From Effrenium voratum (Eukaryota > Sar > Dinophyceae > Suessiales > Symbiodiniaceae): a stretch of 64,000 bases of DNA. Positions 1-11,875 of the stretch are shown piece by piece. A program made the position numbers and the translations under genes. Location of the stretch: positions 112,501 through 176,500 of the forward strand of contig CAUJNA010000486.1 in the NCBI GenBank assembly GCA_963377175.1, written 5' to 3'. Every line of letters begins with the position of its first letter. The first letter of the stretch is position 1. Below the pieces are notes generated by a model. The model saw only the letters and a list, made by a program, of their open reading frames with translations. It did not search any database and was not told where the DNA came from.

Positions 1-645
1 AAGTCCAAACAAACCACCAATACCAACCACCAGTCAGCCCTCGTGCAGCCTAGGTGGCGGCGGCCCTGTTGGTGGGCCACCTGACCAGTGCCTTTCTGAG
101 TCCTCAGGCAGTGCCCCGAGCCGAGCTGAGCCAGGCGCGGAGGGTGGAGGGCTATATGAGGGGCTAAAATACTTACTGTACGCATTTTCCTGTTATGGCT
201 GTTGGTTTTGAACTGCTTGACCATGTTCTGATTGTTTGGACCGGTTTTTTGTTTGTTTCTTCCTCATTCATAGAGGACAACTTTAAAAACAGGCAATGAA
301 ATCGAATGATGCTTCCTGGGTTTTGAAGGAGGCATCTAGCAGTCCACATGGCTTAGTGTTTGTTGTGATTTCTGATTCCTCTTTTGGCTTTCTTCTCTAG
401 AAGGTTGGGCACAGCTTTGCAGTAGTTGCCTTCAATTGTGGTATGCACGTTTGCCCGGCATGGAACACAAATGCACACTCATGCAATTGCGCACATGAAG
501 AGGTGCTGGCATGACCATGACCCAAAGAAGGTGTTTGGGGTTGCATGGGGTTGCACACCAACCCCTAAAAAGTTGTTTTCCCAGTCAGAAATCAAAGCAA
601 GGCACGCGGTTGAAGGCTCAGAACCAAAGCGGTTTGGAACCAAAG
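1..645. other. Non-coding leader, no gene seen
   Basis: T/G-rich sequence without recognisable coding content. Open frames here are short and have no family resemblance. It is probably intron or upstream sequence of the PsbY-like gene that starts to the right. The first exon or exons of that gene, which should hold the plastid-import presequence, were not found here. Confidence 0.4.
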
Positions 646-758
646 CGGCCGTGAGTGGCAGTGAGGCCCAGAGCGCCGTGGTCGCCGCCGGCCTGGCAGC
701 CGCCACCGCCCTGCCGCAACAAGCGCTGGCGGTGCGGGCGGCCAGCGAGGACGACGAG
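646..758 (+). CDS. psbY: PsbY-like photosystem II protein, exon with thylakoid targeting region (partial gene)
   Basis: The GC-rich segment reads as an Ala-rich stretch (AAGLAAATALPQQALA) followed by VRAASEDDE. This looks like a thylakoid-transfer hydrophobic segment with an A-x-A type cleavage site. The right edge is placed before gc at 759, a GC donor, because in-frame joining to the next exon at 843 then gives DDE-GFDLRIV. The left boundary is uncertain and the N-terminal plastid presequence is not found. PsbY is a small one-helix subunit at the edge of photosystem II. In plants it is nuclear-encoded and carries thylakoid signals. The assignment rests on the whole three-exon reading rather than on this segment alone. 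Confidence 0.5.
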
Positions 759-842
759 GCGCTAGTGGTTCAGGGCTGTGGCGGAAGGGGGGGGGGGCTT
801 GGTGTGGGGTGGGTGGGGGGAGGGATTCCCAGAACCCCGCAG

Positions 843-911
843 GGCTTCGACCTGCGGATTGTGGCGGTGCTGGCTCTGCCGCTCTTCGCGGTCTCCTGGG
901 CCCTCTTCAAC
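843..911 (+). CDS. psbY: PsbY-like photosystem II protein, transmembrane exon
   Basis: Follows a CAG acceptor and reads GFDLRIVAVLALPLFAVSWA then LFN. This single hydrophobic helix begins with Asp-x-Arg, as PsbY proteins do, and contains the family-like SWALFN segment. The exon ends at AAC with a GT donor (gtctgg). Joined in phase 0 to the acceptor at 1545-1546 it continues VWRVAFRQVGRIGESAK, the expected basic, stroma-facing tail. A chance hydrophobic frame is the alternative. The phase-consistent splice on both sides and the D-x-R, helix, N-x-W-R order make PsbY the better reading. Confidence 0.6.
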
Positions 912-1279
912 GTCTGGGAACCTGTGGGTTTTGCGGCGGCCTTTCGTTAGGTCTTTTCCAAAGATACGTCTGGGATGGCGGAAGGTGTCATGCAAAACAT
1001 GGGGCGTTTTCAAAGCACCGCAGGAGGAGGCCCGCATTTTTTGGGTGGCGTTCAGTTGGATATAAGAGCCTTTGGTTTGGTTTTTGACATTGAACACACA
1101 GACACACAAGTTGTTGTCAAACTCCCGAAAGGTTGCGCACCCAGTGCTCAGAGACCCGGAGTTCGTTCGTTTGGCATTGGTTGCTTGGGTTGGCGGTGTG
1201 GAGGTTAGGGTCCTCTATCAATTTGCTTTCAAGAGGACTAGGGGCACAAACTCCCAAACAATCAGCATAAGCCGCAAAT

Positions 1280-1495
1280 TGCAGGTAAGATGGTTTGGGT
1301 GACTGGGGTGCAGGTTTGGCTGGGTCGGAGGTGTCCAAAATTTAGTTGCGTTAGCTGGGTTGTTGGTTGGCTGGAGGATTTGCAGGTTGGTTTGCAGGTT
1401 GGCTGGTTGGTTTGGATGATTGGTTTGGTTTGTTTGAAAGGTTGGTCTGGATGCCTCAAGGCTGGCTGGTTTGGTTTGGTTTGGTTTGGTTTCCG
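1280..1495. repeat. Degenerate TTGGT-rich simple repeat in PsbY intron
   Basis: The stretch is dominated by variants of ggttggtttg, ending in four perfect copies of ggttt. It explains the long artificial open frames on both strands. It lies between exons 2 and 3 of the PsbY-like gene. Confidence 0.7.
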
Positions 1496-1546
1496 GGGGC
1501 ACGCATTTTGCGGCCAAAGGAAAATGAGACGCCGGCTCGCTGCGAG

Positions 1547-1597
1547 GTGTGGCGAGTGGCCTTCCGACAGGTGGGGCGCATCGGCGAGAGCGCCAAG
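1547..1597 (+). CDS. psbY: PsbY-like photosystem II protein, C-terminal exon
   Basis: Begins after a GAG acceptor and reads VWRVAFRQVGRIGESAK, a basic amphipathic tail like the one following the PsbY helix. The proposed end is before gc at 1598 (GC donor). The frame stays open to 1723, so the exon could instead run on. The intron between 911 and 1547 is T/G-rich with a TTGGT-type repeat. A further exon carrying the stop codon was not identified. Confidence 0.55.
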
Positions 1598-1723
1598 GCG
1601 GAGACGGGGCTTTGGGCTTTCCGAGCGAGCGACCGATGCGAGCTGACAGGGTCCGGAAACCTTTCTCGTTTGTTTTTTTCTTTGTGGCTAGCTGGTGGTT
1701 GGGAGAGAGCAACAAGGAGTTGA

Positions 1724-4700
1724 GGGTATCGAAACTTGCTTTTGAGCTTTTATATCGAGGGCAAGAACGGCTCCTCTGCAAAGGGAGTTCAACCACACAA
1801 GACAAGGATGAAAGAAAAAATTGTCCAATATCAGTCACAACATTTGCGACTAGTGGTTTTACAGGATTCCCGTGCACCCCTTCCAGAATCCCCGCTGCGT
1901 AGGGCCTTTTGGAGAAAGACCGGGGGAGGGGGGTTGAAGGGGGGTGGGGATGGATCCTGTGCGGAGACTCAAGAGCTTGAGGTAGCCTCTCCTTTAAGTG
2001 AAGGATGTCGGCGCTGCCAGTGGCATCACAGTCTTGGGCAATTCTCACAACCGTGTTTTCTATTTTTGCATTTTGTTCAGGCGGTATTTGGACACGACAT
2101 AGATTGTATTTGCTGATCAGCTAGGATCTTATTTGACTTTCGTCATGGATAGGAGGGAAGCTGCACAAACACAGACAGAGCTTCCCCATTGGAGGAGAAG
2201 GGGAGAGCTTGGAATGTCATTGTAGATCCTGCTGCCCGCTTCGAAGATTCTTAAGTGCTCTTTGGTTGGATCTTTCACCGTTTTGATTTTTTGCAAAAGG
2301 CATTTATGTCACTGCCAACTAAGAGAGAGTACGGTTTCGTTCAGTCCCCCCATATAAACCTTGCTGCCCCCCTCTTCTCTTTCTCTTTCTCTTTTTTTGC
2401 CTCTCCCGCTCGGCGATGCCGGCCTCGGGGTTGGCTTTTGCTGTAGGCACGGCAAAACTCTTGTTTAACGCATGTCGCATACCAGAGTTTGGCTTCCCCT
2501 CCAGAATTTCCGGCTTTTTTGGAACTGCGACTTCCCTCACTCCGACCAAGCTCTGGGGCTTCGAGCTCAACTCGATGCGTGGTTGCCAGCCAATTGTCCC
2601 AGTGTTCGGTCTGCATTGATTTGCTCAGGTTTTAGGTCTGAGATGCCTCCGTTTGGCACGCCCAGTCAAAACAGTCTCAGGCCTCTCAATGATACTCCCA
2701 CGCCAACTATTTGGGTATGCGTGAAAAAGGGGAGGGCCCCAGAATCGGTGGCTTCCTCTTGGTTTCGCTGTGCCTTTTTCTTTGGTTGTGGGCTCTGTGC
2801 CTCCGAGCCCCCTGCGCCTGGCGGCGCCCGCCAGGGCAACGCTCTCTGAGCGTCGCCCCGGGTATTTTTCAACTTGCACCGAGAGAAATGGATCAAGCGA
2901 CCAATCACCAGTTGAGACTATGCCGCACGCAAGAGTGGGATCACAGCGCTGGATTCATGCATCGTAGACCGCGTCGTGCCAGCCTAAGACGCCAGCGTGA
3001 TTTCCTGTGCGCGGAGAAAGGGTGCTCAGTGCTAGTCGAGACTCGTCTTCCCCTCACCCGCCAGCTGGGATTCCTTGAGGCAGAAATTCTTGCATGGTAA
3101 CCACCCCCAAAATTGCTCCCCCTTGGCGTGCACCCGCTAAGAGGCGATATAAAGGGCACTCTTTTTTTTGGGGTCGCGGGTCGCGGAGAATAGAACACTG
3201 CTGCACTGCGAGTCCCGCGACCCGCCGGATCTGGCCCTAGCTGGCAGCCAGCAAGGCAAACATTGTGCTGCATTGCTTGCATAACCTGCGGATTCACACT
3301 GCCCACTAAAGGGCAGCAGGGGATTGATGAATTTAGAGTTCTCCAGAACCCTGAATGGCATCCATAGGGTGTTTTTCAATACAGTGGTGGAGAGGGACAC
3401 CAAAATCTAACCACCTGAAGGAATGAGAGATTCCCCAGAAGGAAAGCAGTCTTCCAGACCCCTGGCAGCTTCCATGTTTGGAGGGAGGGTAGGTGCCTTT
3501 GCAGACAGCCGCGCTTTTTGTTTTTATCGCATGGGGCGGCTCGCGGCTCCCGCAGTCTTCGAGACATGGGCACGGTGCCCGGGCGTGGCCAGGGCGTGGC
3601 TTGCTTTGATTGATGGGCGACTCGTCGGGGTTGGTTTCAAGCGAAACCAGAAAGCACCCATCCATTTTCCGAACCATTTTTTTTGTCATGCTTTTTTGGT
3701 GTTGGACTGGTTTGAAGATGAAAAGGGAAGCGACTCATTTGAGTCGAGTTTCCCGCGGCCTTTGACTGGTTTGGCAATCCCTAGCGCAACCACCCGTTTT
3801 GGGCTGCCCTCATTGGAGAAGCAACCCCATTCTTGTAGTTGTGGATGATTCACACGGCCGGAAGCATCAACTGCAATAAAGCAACAAGGGAACGTGGCAC
3901 CCTCGGGCAAGGTCTGGTTACTCACCTCCCCTGGAGTGACCCCCGAATACCCCAAAAGGCCAACCTTGCGGTGAGGGAAGTCATATGTTGAGCATAAGTG
4001 TGACGAGTTTCTGTTGTGCACCAGCCTGAAAAGGGAGAGGTAACGCTGCCCAAAGAGGTCAGCAGCATTCATTGGTTTTGACCACTCTCCCGGCTCTCTA
4101 CCGGACCGGTTGGTCGCAGATTCGCAGAGTAGCTCCGCGCTGGCCGTTTCAGCTTGAGCTTTGTAACGTGCCGGGTGGGCCTTTGCGGCGAAGGACGACA
4201 GGGGCGGATCGCTCGGCAGTCGGACTGTCTGTTGGGCTTTTTTTGGTCTCGGATGCCCGATGCTGACAGTCACAACCCATTCGGCATGTAGGAACTTGTT
4301 TGGGACATGTCATGCCCATGCCCAGCCTCTTGGGCGTGGTTTTGTTTGATGGTACCCTTTTGGGGAGTGGAGCCAAGAGACCTCTTTGGGGGGTGGGTGG
4401 TATTGGAACCAGGACCAAACCCATGGCTCCGTCTGCGATTCCCAAGGCGCAGTGGTGAGGGCTTCTTCGCTTTGACCGACCTCGCAAAAGGAAGTCATGT
4501 TGGTCGCCCATAAGAAGCCTTTTTAAAGCCAAAGTGTTTGCAGCGATTGATTTGCAACTTGGGTCAGTCATTGGCCAGGTGTCCTGTGAAGCTTGATTCT
4601 CAACCATGCACGCGCCGCAAGAATGGTGGCTTTTGGTATTGTTTTGCATTGTTTCAGCCGCGTTTCCTGGTTGGCTGCTTTTTTGCGATGGGATTCTGTG

Positions 4701-5227
4701 GCCTTGGGAGTCTGAGTGACTCGGCACAGGTTGCCATTCCTCCTGAGAAATGGACGCAGAGCGTGTACTCCACGCCGGACTCATGCCTGGCAAAGGCGTG
4801 CCGGGGGTGTTCGGCATGGTCTTTTGTATTGCACGGCCCAATGTTGCCTAGAGGCAGAGGATATGGCCGAAAGAGAAAGTTACACTGCAGGTGCCGAAGA
4901 TGAAGAGAGGCTGCATTTGTTTGGGCAATTCGGACTCATTCTGGCTTTCCGGGATGGATTCATCCGGGTCATTCCACTTTGATGTCTCCAAACTGGCCCA
5001 ATGGTTTTGTGGGCATGGACATCAACCGCTTCCAAGGGGGTGATCCATTCTCTTTGAACCGCAAGAGGTTTCGCAACAGGGTGCCAGGCGCAAGGCCTTT
5101 AGGGCATGCTTCTTGGCAAAGAGCTTCCTCTCGAGAGCATATTTCCGGCCACCCCACTGATGAAGCTATTTTTCAGAGGCACCATTGTATTTCAGGTCGG
5201 ACCATGTCAATTCACCCAGATATTTGA
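1724..5227. other. Intronic or intergenic DNA, no firm gene
   Basis: About 3.5 kb of mixed G/T-rich sequence. GC-rich islands near 2790-2860 and 4740-4810 could be short exons but match nothing I recognise and have no convincing splice phase. The long minus-strand frames (3686-4273, 4149-4841) have no domain, signal or composition typical of a gene. Confidence 0.4.
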
Positions 5228-5229
5228 TA

Positions 5230-5354
5230 CTGTGGATGGGCGAAATCCTGCACCACTATCAAACCATAGAAGACCATTGTTCGTTGTTTTTTTACAGGGG
5301 AATCATCAGTCCAGGTCTTTTTTTTAGGTGGTGCAGGATTTCGTCCATCCACAG
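5230..5354. mobile_element. MITE, 26-bp terminal inverted repeats, TA target duplication
   Basis: The 125-bp element starts CTGTGGATGGGCGAAATCCT and ends with its inverted complement. The two 26-bp termini (5230-5255 and 5329-5354) differ at one position. TA dinucleotides flank it at 5228-5229 and 5355-5356, as in Tc1/mariner-type non-autonomous elements. There is no coding capacity. A diverged relative in the opposite orientation is at 60146-60273. A small AT-rich interior and a T-run near the right end are visible. Confidence 0.85.
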
Positions 5355-5393
5355 TATTTCCCCTCAAGCAGCGCCGGGCCTGTCCCTTTCCAG

Positions 5394-5498
5394 GCTGAGG
5401 CTGAGAAGCTGTCGTCTATGAGCTTCGACCCGAGCTTCTTCAGCAGTGCATACCGGCGCGCCCGTGACTGGGTGGGCGCGACTCCGGGAGCCCTGAAG
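5394..5498 (+). CDS. Exon candidate, unknown protein
   Basis: Follows a pyrimidine-rich tract ending in CCAG and reads AEAEKLSSMSFDPSFFSSAY then RRARDWVGATPGALK. It is soluble, charged and of ordinary composition, unlike the surrounding intron-like DNA. The right edge is set at a possible GC donor in gaagcg, but the frame continues to 5570. A MITE ends only 40 bp upstream, inside the presumed intron. The protein family is not recognised. Confidence 0.4.
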
Positions 5499-6717
5499 CG
5501 CACCATGAAAGAGAAAAGAAGGGCAAGCGGCAAGCCAACCACCTTGGGTTCTCTTCAGGCAGGGAAATGAAGAGAACCAACAACCCTGTTCCGTTTTCGC
5601 GCTTTTCCTTGGAACAGCGCGAAAACGGGCCGTCTGACTGGGGCCGGCATGACTCTCCGACTCCAAATCCATTTGGGTTTGTTTCCTTAAATGGGGATCC
5701 CCAAGGTGGGTTGTTTCCTCTTGGTTTCCCTCAACGAGAAACTAGAAACAAAGATGCACCCAGCTTTTCATGTCCGGGGTATGGATTCGCGTTGATCTAC
5801 AAGGACTTAGTTGTTCAAAGCCGACCTTTGACCTTTCGGTTTTGCAGTTTTGGTCCATGTTTAGTAGAGGTGCTAAAAGGTTAACTTTCTATTTCTGGTT
5901 TCTTTGGGCAACTGAGAGGAGATATTCGCATGAGAGCCTGCTCGCGATTTGGTGATGCAAATGCTGGTTTCTACGTAGCAGGTGTTGCCTTATTAGATCC
6001 GCATCATAGCCGCAGAGCAAAGTTGAAGGGTACTTGATGAATTTTGGCTTGATGTGGTGCCAAGAGTACAGGCCCCCTCAAAGCGTTTTATTGCCTCGGT
6101 CCTGCTCACATGGCTTCGAAACAGTTTGGACATGTCACTCCAAAATCAACCACGACACGTGCAATATTTTCGAGGATTCATGAACCAAACGCATGCTGCC
6201 GCGCCTATTCAATGCTTCCAGGTATGGTCATGTATGGTTGGCGGCAGCATTCGCCCCTGAATGCTTAGTCAATACCAGCCATAGCTAGTTTGGTCATCTT
6301 CATTTGTATGTTGGTATGTGCCAAAGGCTTTGATTGAAACCTCAAACACGCCTGAGCTCTGACTGTGTCTCCGCCAGGCAGTGCATTGGCCGAGGACACT
6401 CACACAAGGTCACTCGGACAGCAATTAGACACATGGTGAAGCAGAGTGCAGGCCACTAAACTGTCACGAAAGGCTCTCAGAACCCCAGGCAGGTTCCCGC
6501 CGAACCTTGCGTATTTCCTTTCAAAACCCAAGGGATTACCTTCCAAGAACCTCCAACAATTTTCTAAGAGCGCTGCCTGGATGGTGCTGCCGCCTTTGTT
6601 TCTGGCCTATTGGGGCGTTGGGTTGGTGGGAGAAAGGACCAAAACAGGGTTGGCTTTCCCAAATTCCGTCCGCCCGGTCCACTCAACGCCTTGGGCTTTT
6701 TGCGAGGATTGCGTGAG

Positions 6718-6816
6718 CAGCCTGCCGGCCGTGGACACCAAGCTGACGCCCGCGGGGCCCTTGGCCACGCCGGCCAACAGCGCGGAGATGGCCAGCGCCT
6801 TCGGCCTGCGCGGGGG
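6718..6816 (+). CDS. Exon candidate, unknown protein
   Basis: A GC-rich island in AT-richer DNA reads SSLPAVDTKLTPAGPLATPA then NSAEMASAFGLRGG. Its codon-like composition differs sharply from both flanks. Edges are approximate, with an AG acceptor near 6718-6720 and a G-run at the right end. It may belong with the next island at 7228. No family is recognised. Confidence 0.35.
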
Positions 6817-7183
6817 GGTCTCGGAGGCTCGGGGCAGCTCCCAGGCCATCTAGGACGTTGAAGGGAAGAGCAAGGGACACCCAGCAACCAGGGAGGAGAA
6901 GGTAGGGTACAAGTCTCTGGCCCAGGCCAGAGGGAAGCGGCTGTTTGTGGGCTTGGCCAGGTCTCTTTGTGGCCTTTTTCCCAGCGAAAAATTTGGGATG
7001 CTATGCGCATCAAATATCTTCTGACTGGACTGGGGGAAACCGCAGCCTGGCGGCAACAGCAGCCAAGGTGCTGTTGCGTGCATCAGCGAGAATGGCCACT
7101 TGGCTTGCAGACGCATTGCGGAGTTTTGCCATGATTGAGTGCTGGATGACCAAGAATAAATAAAGCCAAGTCCAACCTTGCTT

Positions 7184-7224
7184 GCCTCATTGCTTTCTTG
7201 CTTCCTTGCCTGCCTGCCTGCCCT
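7184..7224. repeat. Pyrimidine-rich CTTG/CTGC microsatellite
   Basis: A run of cttgcttcc and cctgcctgc units directly precedes the GAG acceptor of the exon candidate at 7228. It could act as that exon's polypyrimidine tract. Confidence 0.6.
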
Positions 7225-7227
7225 TGA

Positions 7228-7318
7228 GGCGGCGATATTGACAAGTGCACTTCGCACTTCGATGCGCTGAGCAAGTTGGCGGGCTACAAGGAGCCGGCTT
7301 TCGGGGCACCGGGACCGC
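7228..7318 (+). CDS. Exon candidate, unknown protein
   Basis: After a long pyrimidine tract ending in GAG, one frame reads GDIDKCTSHFDALSKLAGYK then EPAFGAPGP. The residue mix is ordinary and there are no stops. Position and strand agree with the exon candidates at 5394 and 6718, so the three may belong to one gene. The frame may continue into intron at the right end. No family is recognised. Confidence 0.4.
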
Positions 7319-7859
7319 ATCCCTGCAACTAGGTTATGAGAAGGAGAGGACCAAAACCAGCAATTTCCCGGACGCCCCCATGTCAACCTCGAGTTTGGAG
7401 AGAGGCAACCAGTCAAAGCTGCAGGCACTTCCAGGCACCAGCTTGGGATCATCATTTCCAAGAAGATTGCCAATGGCCGGACAGGAGTTCTTTTGCCATT
7501 TGGGGGCGCAGCTGCAGATCTAGTTACCCTATGGGTGAGGCGTCATGGCGACAGTTTTCTGGGCTGAGCGCAGAAACTGTTCATGCCCGGCCCTGTCTTG
7601 GTTTGGCTTCTCGATTGTGGTTCGATTGTATGTCTAGCTGTCAGTGGATTGTGTTTTGTAATTCTGATCGATTCGTCTTTCTCCACACTTGAATGTTTCG
7701 ATCACAATTGCACGGGCAGTTGCTTTGTTCTCACGTATTACTAACTTAATTTTCTTTCATATAACTATTTTGATAGTTTTAATTTTCTTTTTTCCAGTGT
7801 TAAGCTTCAGGGCCACCCTCTGGATGGTATTTAAGCACCAGACGCCCAACCATTTTCAG

Positions 7860-7931
7860 CCAAAAAAACGCCAGGAGGAGGAGAAGAAGAGCTCCATGCA
7901 GAAGGGCTCCGAGTTTGCCTCGAAGGAGTGG
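7860..7931 (+). CDS. Exon candidate, charged segment
   Basis: Follows ccattttcag, a good acceptor, and reads PKKRQEEEKKSSMQKGSEFA then SKEW. The sequence is highly charged and probably helical. It is on the same strand as the preceding candidates. The right edge is uncertain. No family is recognised. Confidence 0.35.
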
Positions 7932-8106
7932 GGTGACGGAGCGCTTTTTTCATGTTGTTGAGGAGGCAGCTAGAGCCAGCTACCACTATACGTCGGTCAC
8001 CAGCCATTTGAAGGTTGGTTCCCCTGTTTATTTCCTATACAGGGAAATGGAATCACTGGGAAAAGGCTTCTTACTTATGGCGTGTTTTCTCTTCCCGTAT
8101 TTCTAG

Positions 8107-8123
8107 AAGGGGGGGGGGGGGGC
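8107..8123. repeat. Poly-G run
   Basis: An uninterrupted run of about 17 G, a simple homopolymer with quadruplex potential. It does not lie in any recognised exon. Confidence 0.8.
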
Positions 8124-8514
8124 GACGCAAGCGGCCAACAGTTGGTTCCCTGAATCTTGCAGCTGGGACGGACCGCACATGAGCGGGGCTTGTTTGCTTT
8201 ACCAACACAATGAGCAAACGGGTCGCACACGGTTGAGGTTTCCATGCACCAGCCAGTTCTTAGGTCCAGTCCCTCCCCCCGCAAAAGAGCGCCCTCCGGT
8301 GGGGATTTTTGGTCTTGGGGAGGACGAGATACCCGATCTTTCTCATGTCCTGTCGGGGGAAGTGATTTGTCGGGAGCTTATACGTGGAACACCCAAAGTC
8401 AATGGGTGCGAGGCGTGTCCCAAATCTTGATAATCTCCTGGAGTGTTCCACTTCACTAAGCTTCAGTTGCATTTGGTTTTCTTTGCGCAGTTGTGAATGG
8501 GAGGTGCTATTCTC

Positions 8515-8645
8515 AGCCCCTTCCACCCCGGAGATGTTGAGACGAATGCAAACAATGCAGGCTGGCTGGAAGATGCTTGCACTGCCCGTGGCCTACGTGG
8601 GTGGCTTGGTGAAAGGAAGCATCTGGGAATGGGAAAGCTGTGAGC
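8515..8645 (+). CDS. Exon candidate with short hydrophobic stretch
   Basis: After a tattctcag acceptor the frame reads APSTPEMLRRMQTMQAGWKM then LALPVAYVGGLVKGSIW. The hydrophobic LALPVAYVGGLV could be part of a membrane segment. Boundaries are approximate and the function is unknown. Confidence 0.3.
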
Positions 8646-11600
8646 AGCCTTGAGTTGGCGCCTTTGTGCGAGTGGGGTTTTGGTGCGTTGAGTCTTGCAG
8701 GGGAAACAGACGTAGGGGTGCCGCATACGATTTTGCCGGTAAAGGGTCGTGATTTTCTTGAGCCAGAGATATCTAGCTATTGTGGAGGCGGACTCTGCAA
8801 TTGTTGGCTGATTCCCACACCTACCTGTGTGACTTGTTTTCTTTAGCACCCAGAGCCCACTTTGGGGAGGGCCTATGAGTTGGATGTGTCCATTGGTGAA
8901 AATCACAGAGTTCGTGGCAAAATGAGACCGATGGCCCCTTCCGAAAGTTCTTTGGAGGCTGTGTTCTCTTCACGTAGGACTCTTTCTGGGGGATTCCATT
9001 ATGTGCCCTTGACAATCATTGGGGGATTCCATCACGGGAATGCAGCAGGATGGCATTTTTTGCTTTTGTGCAGGCCTGAAGTTCATCAAGATCAAGTGAG
9101 GCGCTCTGAAGGTCCGCCGCAGTGAAACCGCTGGTTTTAGCTTGGAGTGGTCAGCTGAGGAACACATTTTGGCACATTTAGCCAGCACAGCTTTCATACA
9201 CCTTCTTGTTTTTTTTTTTTTTTTTCCCCAGAGGGTTTTTGGGAGTAGGAAGATGCGCAGTCGACTCGCCGCTTGGATTGACTTTACCATAAGAAGCGAA
9301 AAAGCGGCCAGCGCGGGGGTTGGGGGGGGGGAATTGGTCGGACCCAGGTCCCCCTCTTTTTCCCCCATGTGTGGAAGGGTACGATGACAACAAGCTCCAA
9401 GCCTCCAGCTAATTTGCCCATGCATTTTTAGGGTCACTCAAGGTCCAAGGGGTCCAAGGGGTGCAAGGGGTCCAAGGTGCAAATTCCAGTCACAGCCCCT
9501 GATCCTGCGTGCATCCTTCCGCGGGCCTGAGGCAGCTCCTGCTCCACGGAGTCGGAGGTGGGCACTTTCCGACTGTGCGGCGACGTAATCCTTTTTGCCC
9601 CGTGCGGGTCTGTCGTGTTTTGAGGACCCCCCTTTTGTTGGGCTGGTCGCAAAAGGAGCCAAAAGCACAACCGTCAGTTTGGAGGACCCCGATTTTAGAG
9701 AGAAACCCCATGTTGCAGGGGACTTTGCGGGGAAGCATATACACTTACTCTTTTTCAGTTTGTAGAGGACTTTGAAACGGACTGTTTGGGTCCGAACTGT
9801 TTGCTTGTTTCCGGCTTCTCCAACAAACCTGCGGAGGGATGAATATTTATTTTTTTGTACCACCCACCACTGTTGGAGCGGGGCAGGGTATGGGGGCTAG
9901 CGCATCCCAGGCTCGGAGATTTTGTCATGTGCGCCTTGGCTTGGATGGGCATTTGAACCCCACATGGTTGAAGTGGAATGGAAGGCTATTTGCTAATTTC
10001 TAAGGACCAGTCATCCAAACCCACCACCATGAAGGGAATCCGACCTTGGTCTTTTGTTTCTGGTTGAACAGCTTGTAGCCAGCTCCTGCTTGGGAGGAGG
10101 GTGTCAAAAATCATGGCTGCCTGCCGCAAAAGAGAGGGAAACCGATGTGTGACCCCAGGAATCTACGCCAAATGTTAAACAGGCCCCCACTGAGAAGAGG
10201 TGCTGGAAATTCTGTGTTCTCATCAAAGCCCACTCAAAGTCTATGTCGGTGCTGAAGCTACTCCATCACAGTCCAGTATTGTTGTTTCTCTGTCAGCCAG
10301 GCTCACAGACAGTTCTACAGGCTACCGGGGATGAACGGTGGCTTAGTTCCGCCTGTGGGATGTGATCCTCCACTCAAATGAGCCGGCACAGATAGTGGCC
10401 GGGCGTGGAGCCAGGCGTTGGTACCAGTGCAGAGGCGGAGGGGTGCAGGGGGGCATGAAGCCGGCTTGAGCTTTGTGGCACCTGTTTCTTGACGGGAACA
10501 ATGGGGCATGCATTGTGCTTTTCCTGCGTGCCTCGCGGCGACATGTTCTTAGGACAACGCAAGGCATGTGGTGCTATAGGTGTCAAGACTGTTGCCTTTC
10601 TGGGGACTGAAAATACTCCCCTTCAGATCAGCATGGAACCCCAAAACCATTAGAAGAAACTCCATTGGGGGCCCCTTGGCGCGTTGCAGCGGAGCAATCA
10701 ACTAGAAGCCAAGCGTTTATGGCCGGGACCAAGCTCCTTTCAACCCCCTTTGCGCGTAGGCTGAAGACGGCACAGGAGCCGGGGTCTGGCCGCTTTGCTC
10801 CCGCTTTTCTCCTGATGTCGCCTTGGCCTTTTGCACAGTTTTCCTCTTGTCCAACACATACACGCACACGCACAAACTCGGAGAGACACAAGCTGCAAGC
10901 TGAAGGACATGGGGAGCTTTGTAGATGAGGCACCTTGAAGGGCAGCATCCTGGCTTTTGATTCTTGTTCCGAGGTTTGCGCCCTCAAACGGCATCTCGCT
11001 CTCAGCGCAAAATGAGACATGGAGATATTTAGAAAACCATTCCCCCTGAGCTTTTGGCGGGGTCTTGTGAGGTCGGCACACACCACCTCAAGACCGAGGC
11101 CCTCTAGGGTAGGCAATTTTTCGAGGTGCGCAGCCTATTTCAGCTGATCATCCATGTAAACCACAGAGGCTCCTTCTTTGCTGTGGTTGGTTTCGTATTG
11201 GTTTGGTGGGGCTCATTGTGGACAATCGGGTTTTACAACCACTGGATATAAAGGGAGTCTCCTTGCAGTGACAAAGTAGTCATAGACATACCTCCACTTT
11301 GATTTCGCAGAAAGGTGACCGCTTCTCACCAAGCACTTCAACTTCTCACCATGGGCCTCTGAATGGAGCCGTACCCCCTGTCAGGTGTGTTGGGCGGGTA
11401 AAGGCTGCAAAGCTTCTCAACATAAGCCTTGTAGGAGTGGCGCCTCCATAAGCGCTTGCCCGCAGACTTCTGCTCCTTCGAGCACCTGGCCGGGAGCCGG
11501 TGTTCGACTTTTCGTCGGAGTCAGCGGAAAAGTCCGTCGGGGGGGGGAATGAATCTGGGACGCAGGGGGCATTCAGAACCAGCTTTGTCAAAGTGTACAA

Positions 11601-11836
11601 GACTTTCGAATCAGCTCGTTGTCAATCGTCCTTGTTACTCCTCCGCTGAAAGCATTGGGGATCTTTTCACAGATACGTTCCGGAGTGAGCTTTGGGCAGC
11701 TTGGCTCTGGATGGCAGCTGGCTTGCAGGGATTGCCATGGATTGCGAAAGTGATTTCCTCGTCATGCACAGCAATAAACCGGCACATTCGGTAGTAATGT
11801 CCAGTGGTCTGGCGCCCATTTGAAAGGGACATGGGG

Positions 11837-11840
<4 letters not shown>
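8646..11840. other. Intronic or intergenic DNA, no firm gene
   Basis: No supported gene in about 3.2 kb. It contains a poly-T run near 9210-9226 and a 10-bp tandem repeat (ggtccaagggg variants) at about 9437-9480. GC-rich islands near 9500-9560, 10390-10560 and 11450-11530 could be short exons but give no recognisable peptide. Confidence 0.4.

Positions 11841-11875
<35 letters not shown>

Noticed and set aside
1218..2048. 276-codon minus-strand frame
   Set aside because: Antisense to the TTGGT-rich repeat and to the PsbY exon 3 region. Asn-Gln-Thr-Pro low complexity.
4149..4841. 230-codon minus-strand frame
   Set aside because: Residue usage is typical of antisense noise, with no domain and no splice or start support.
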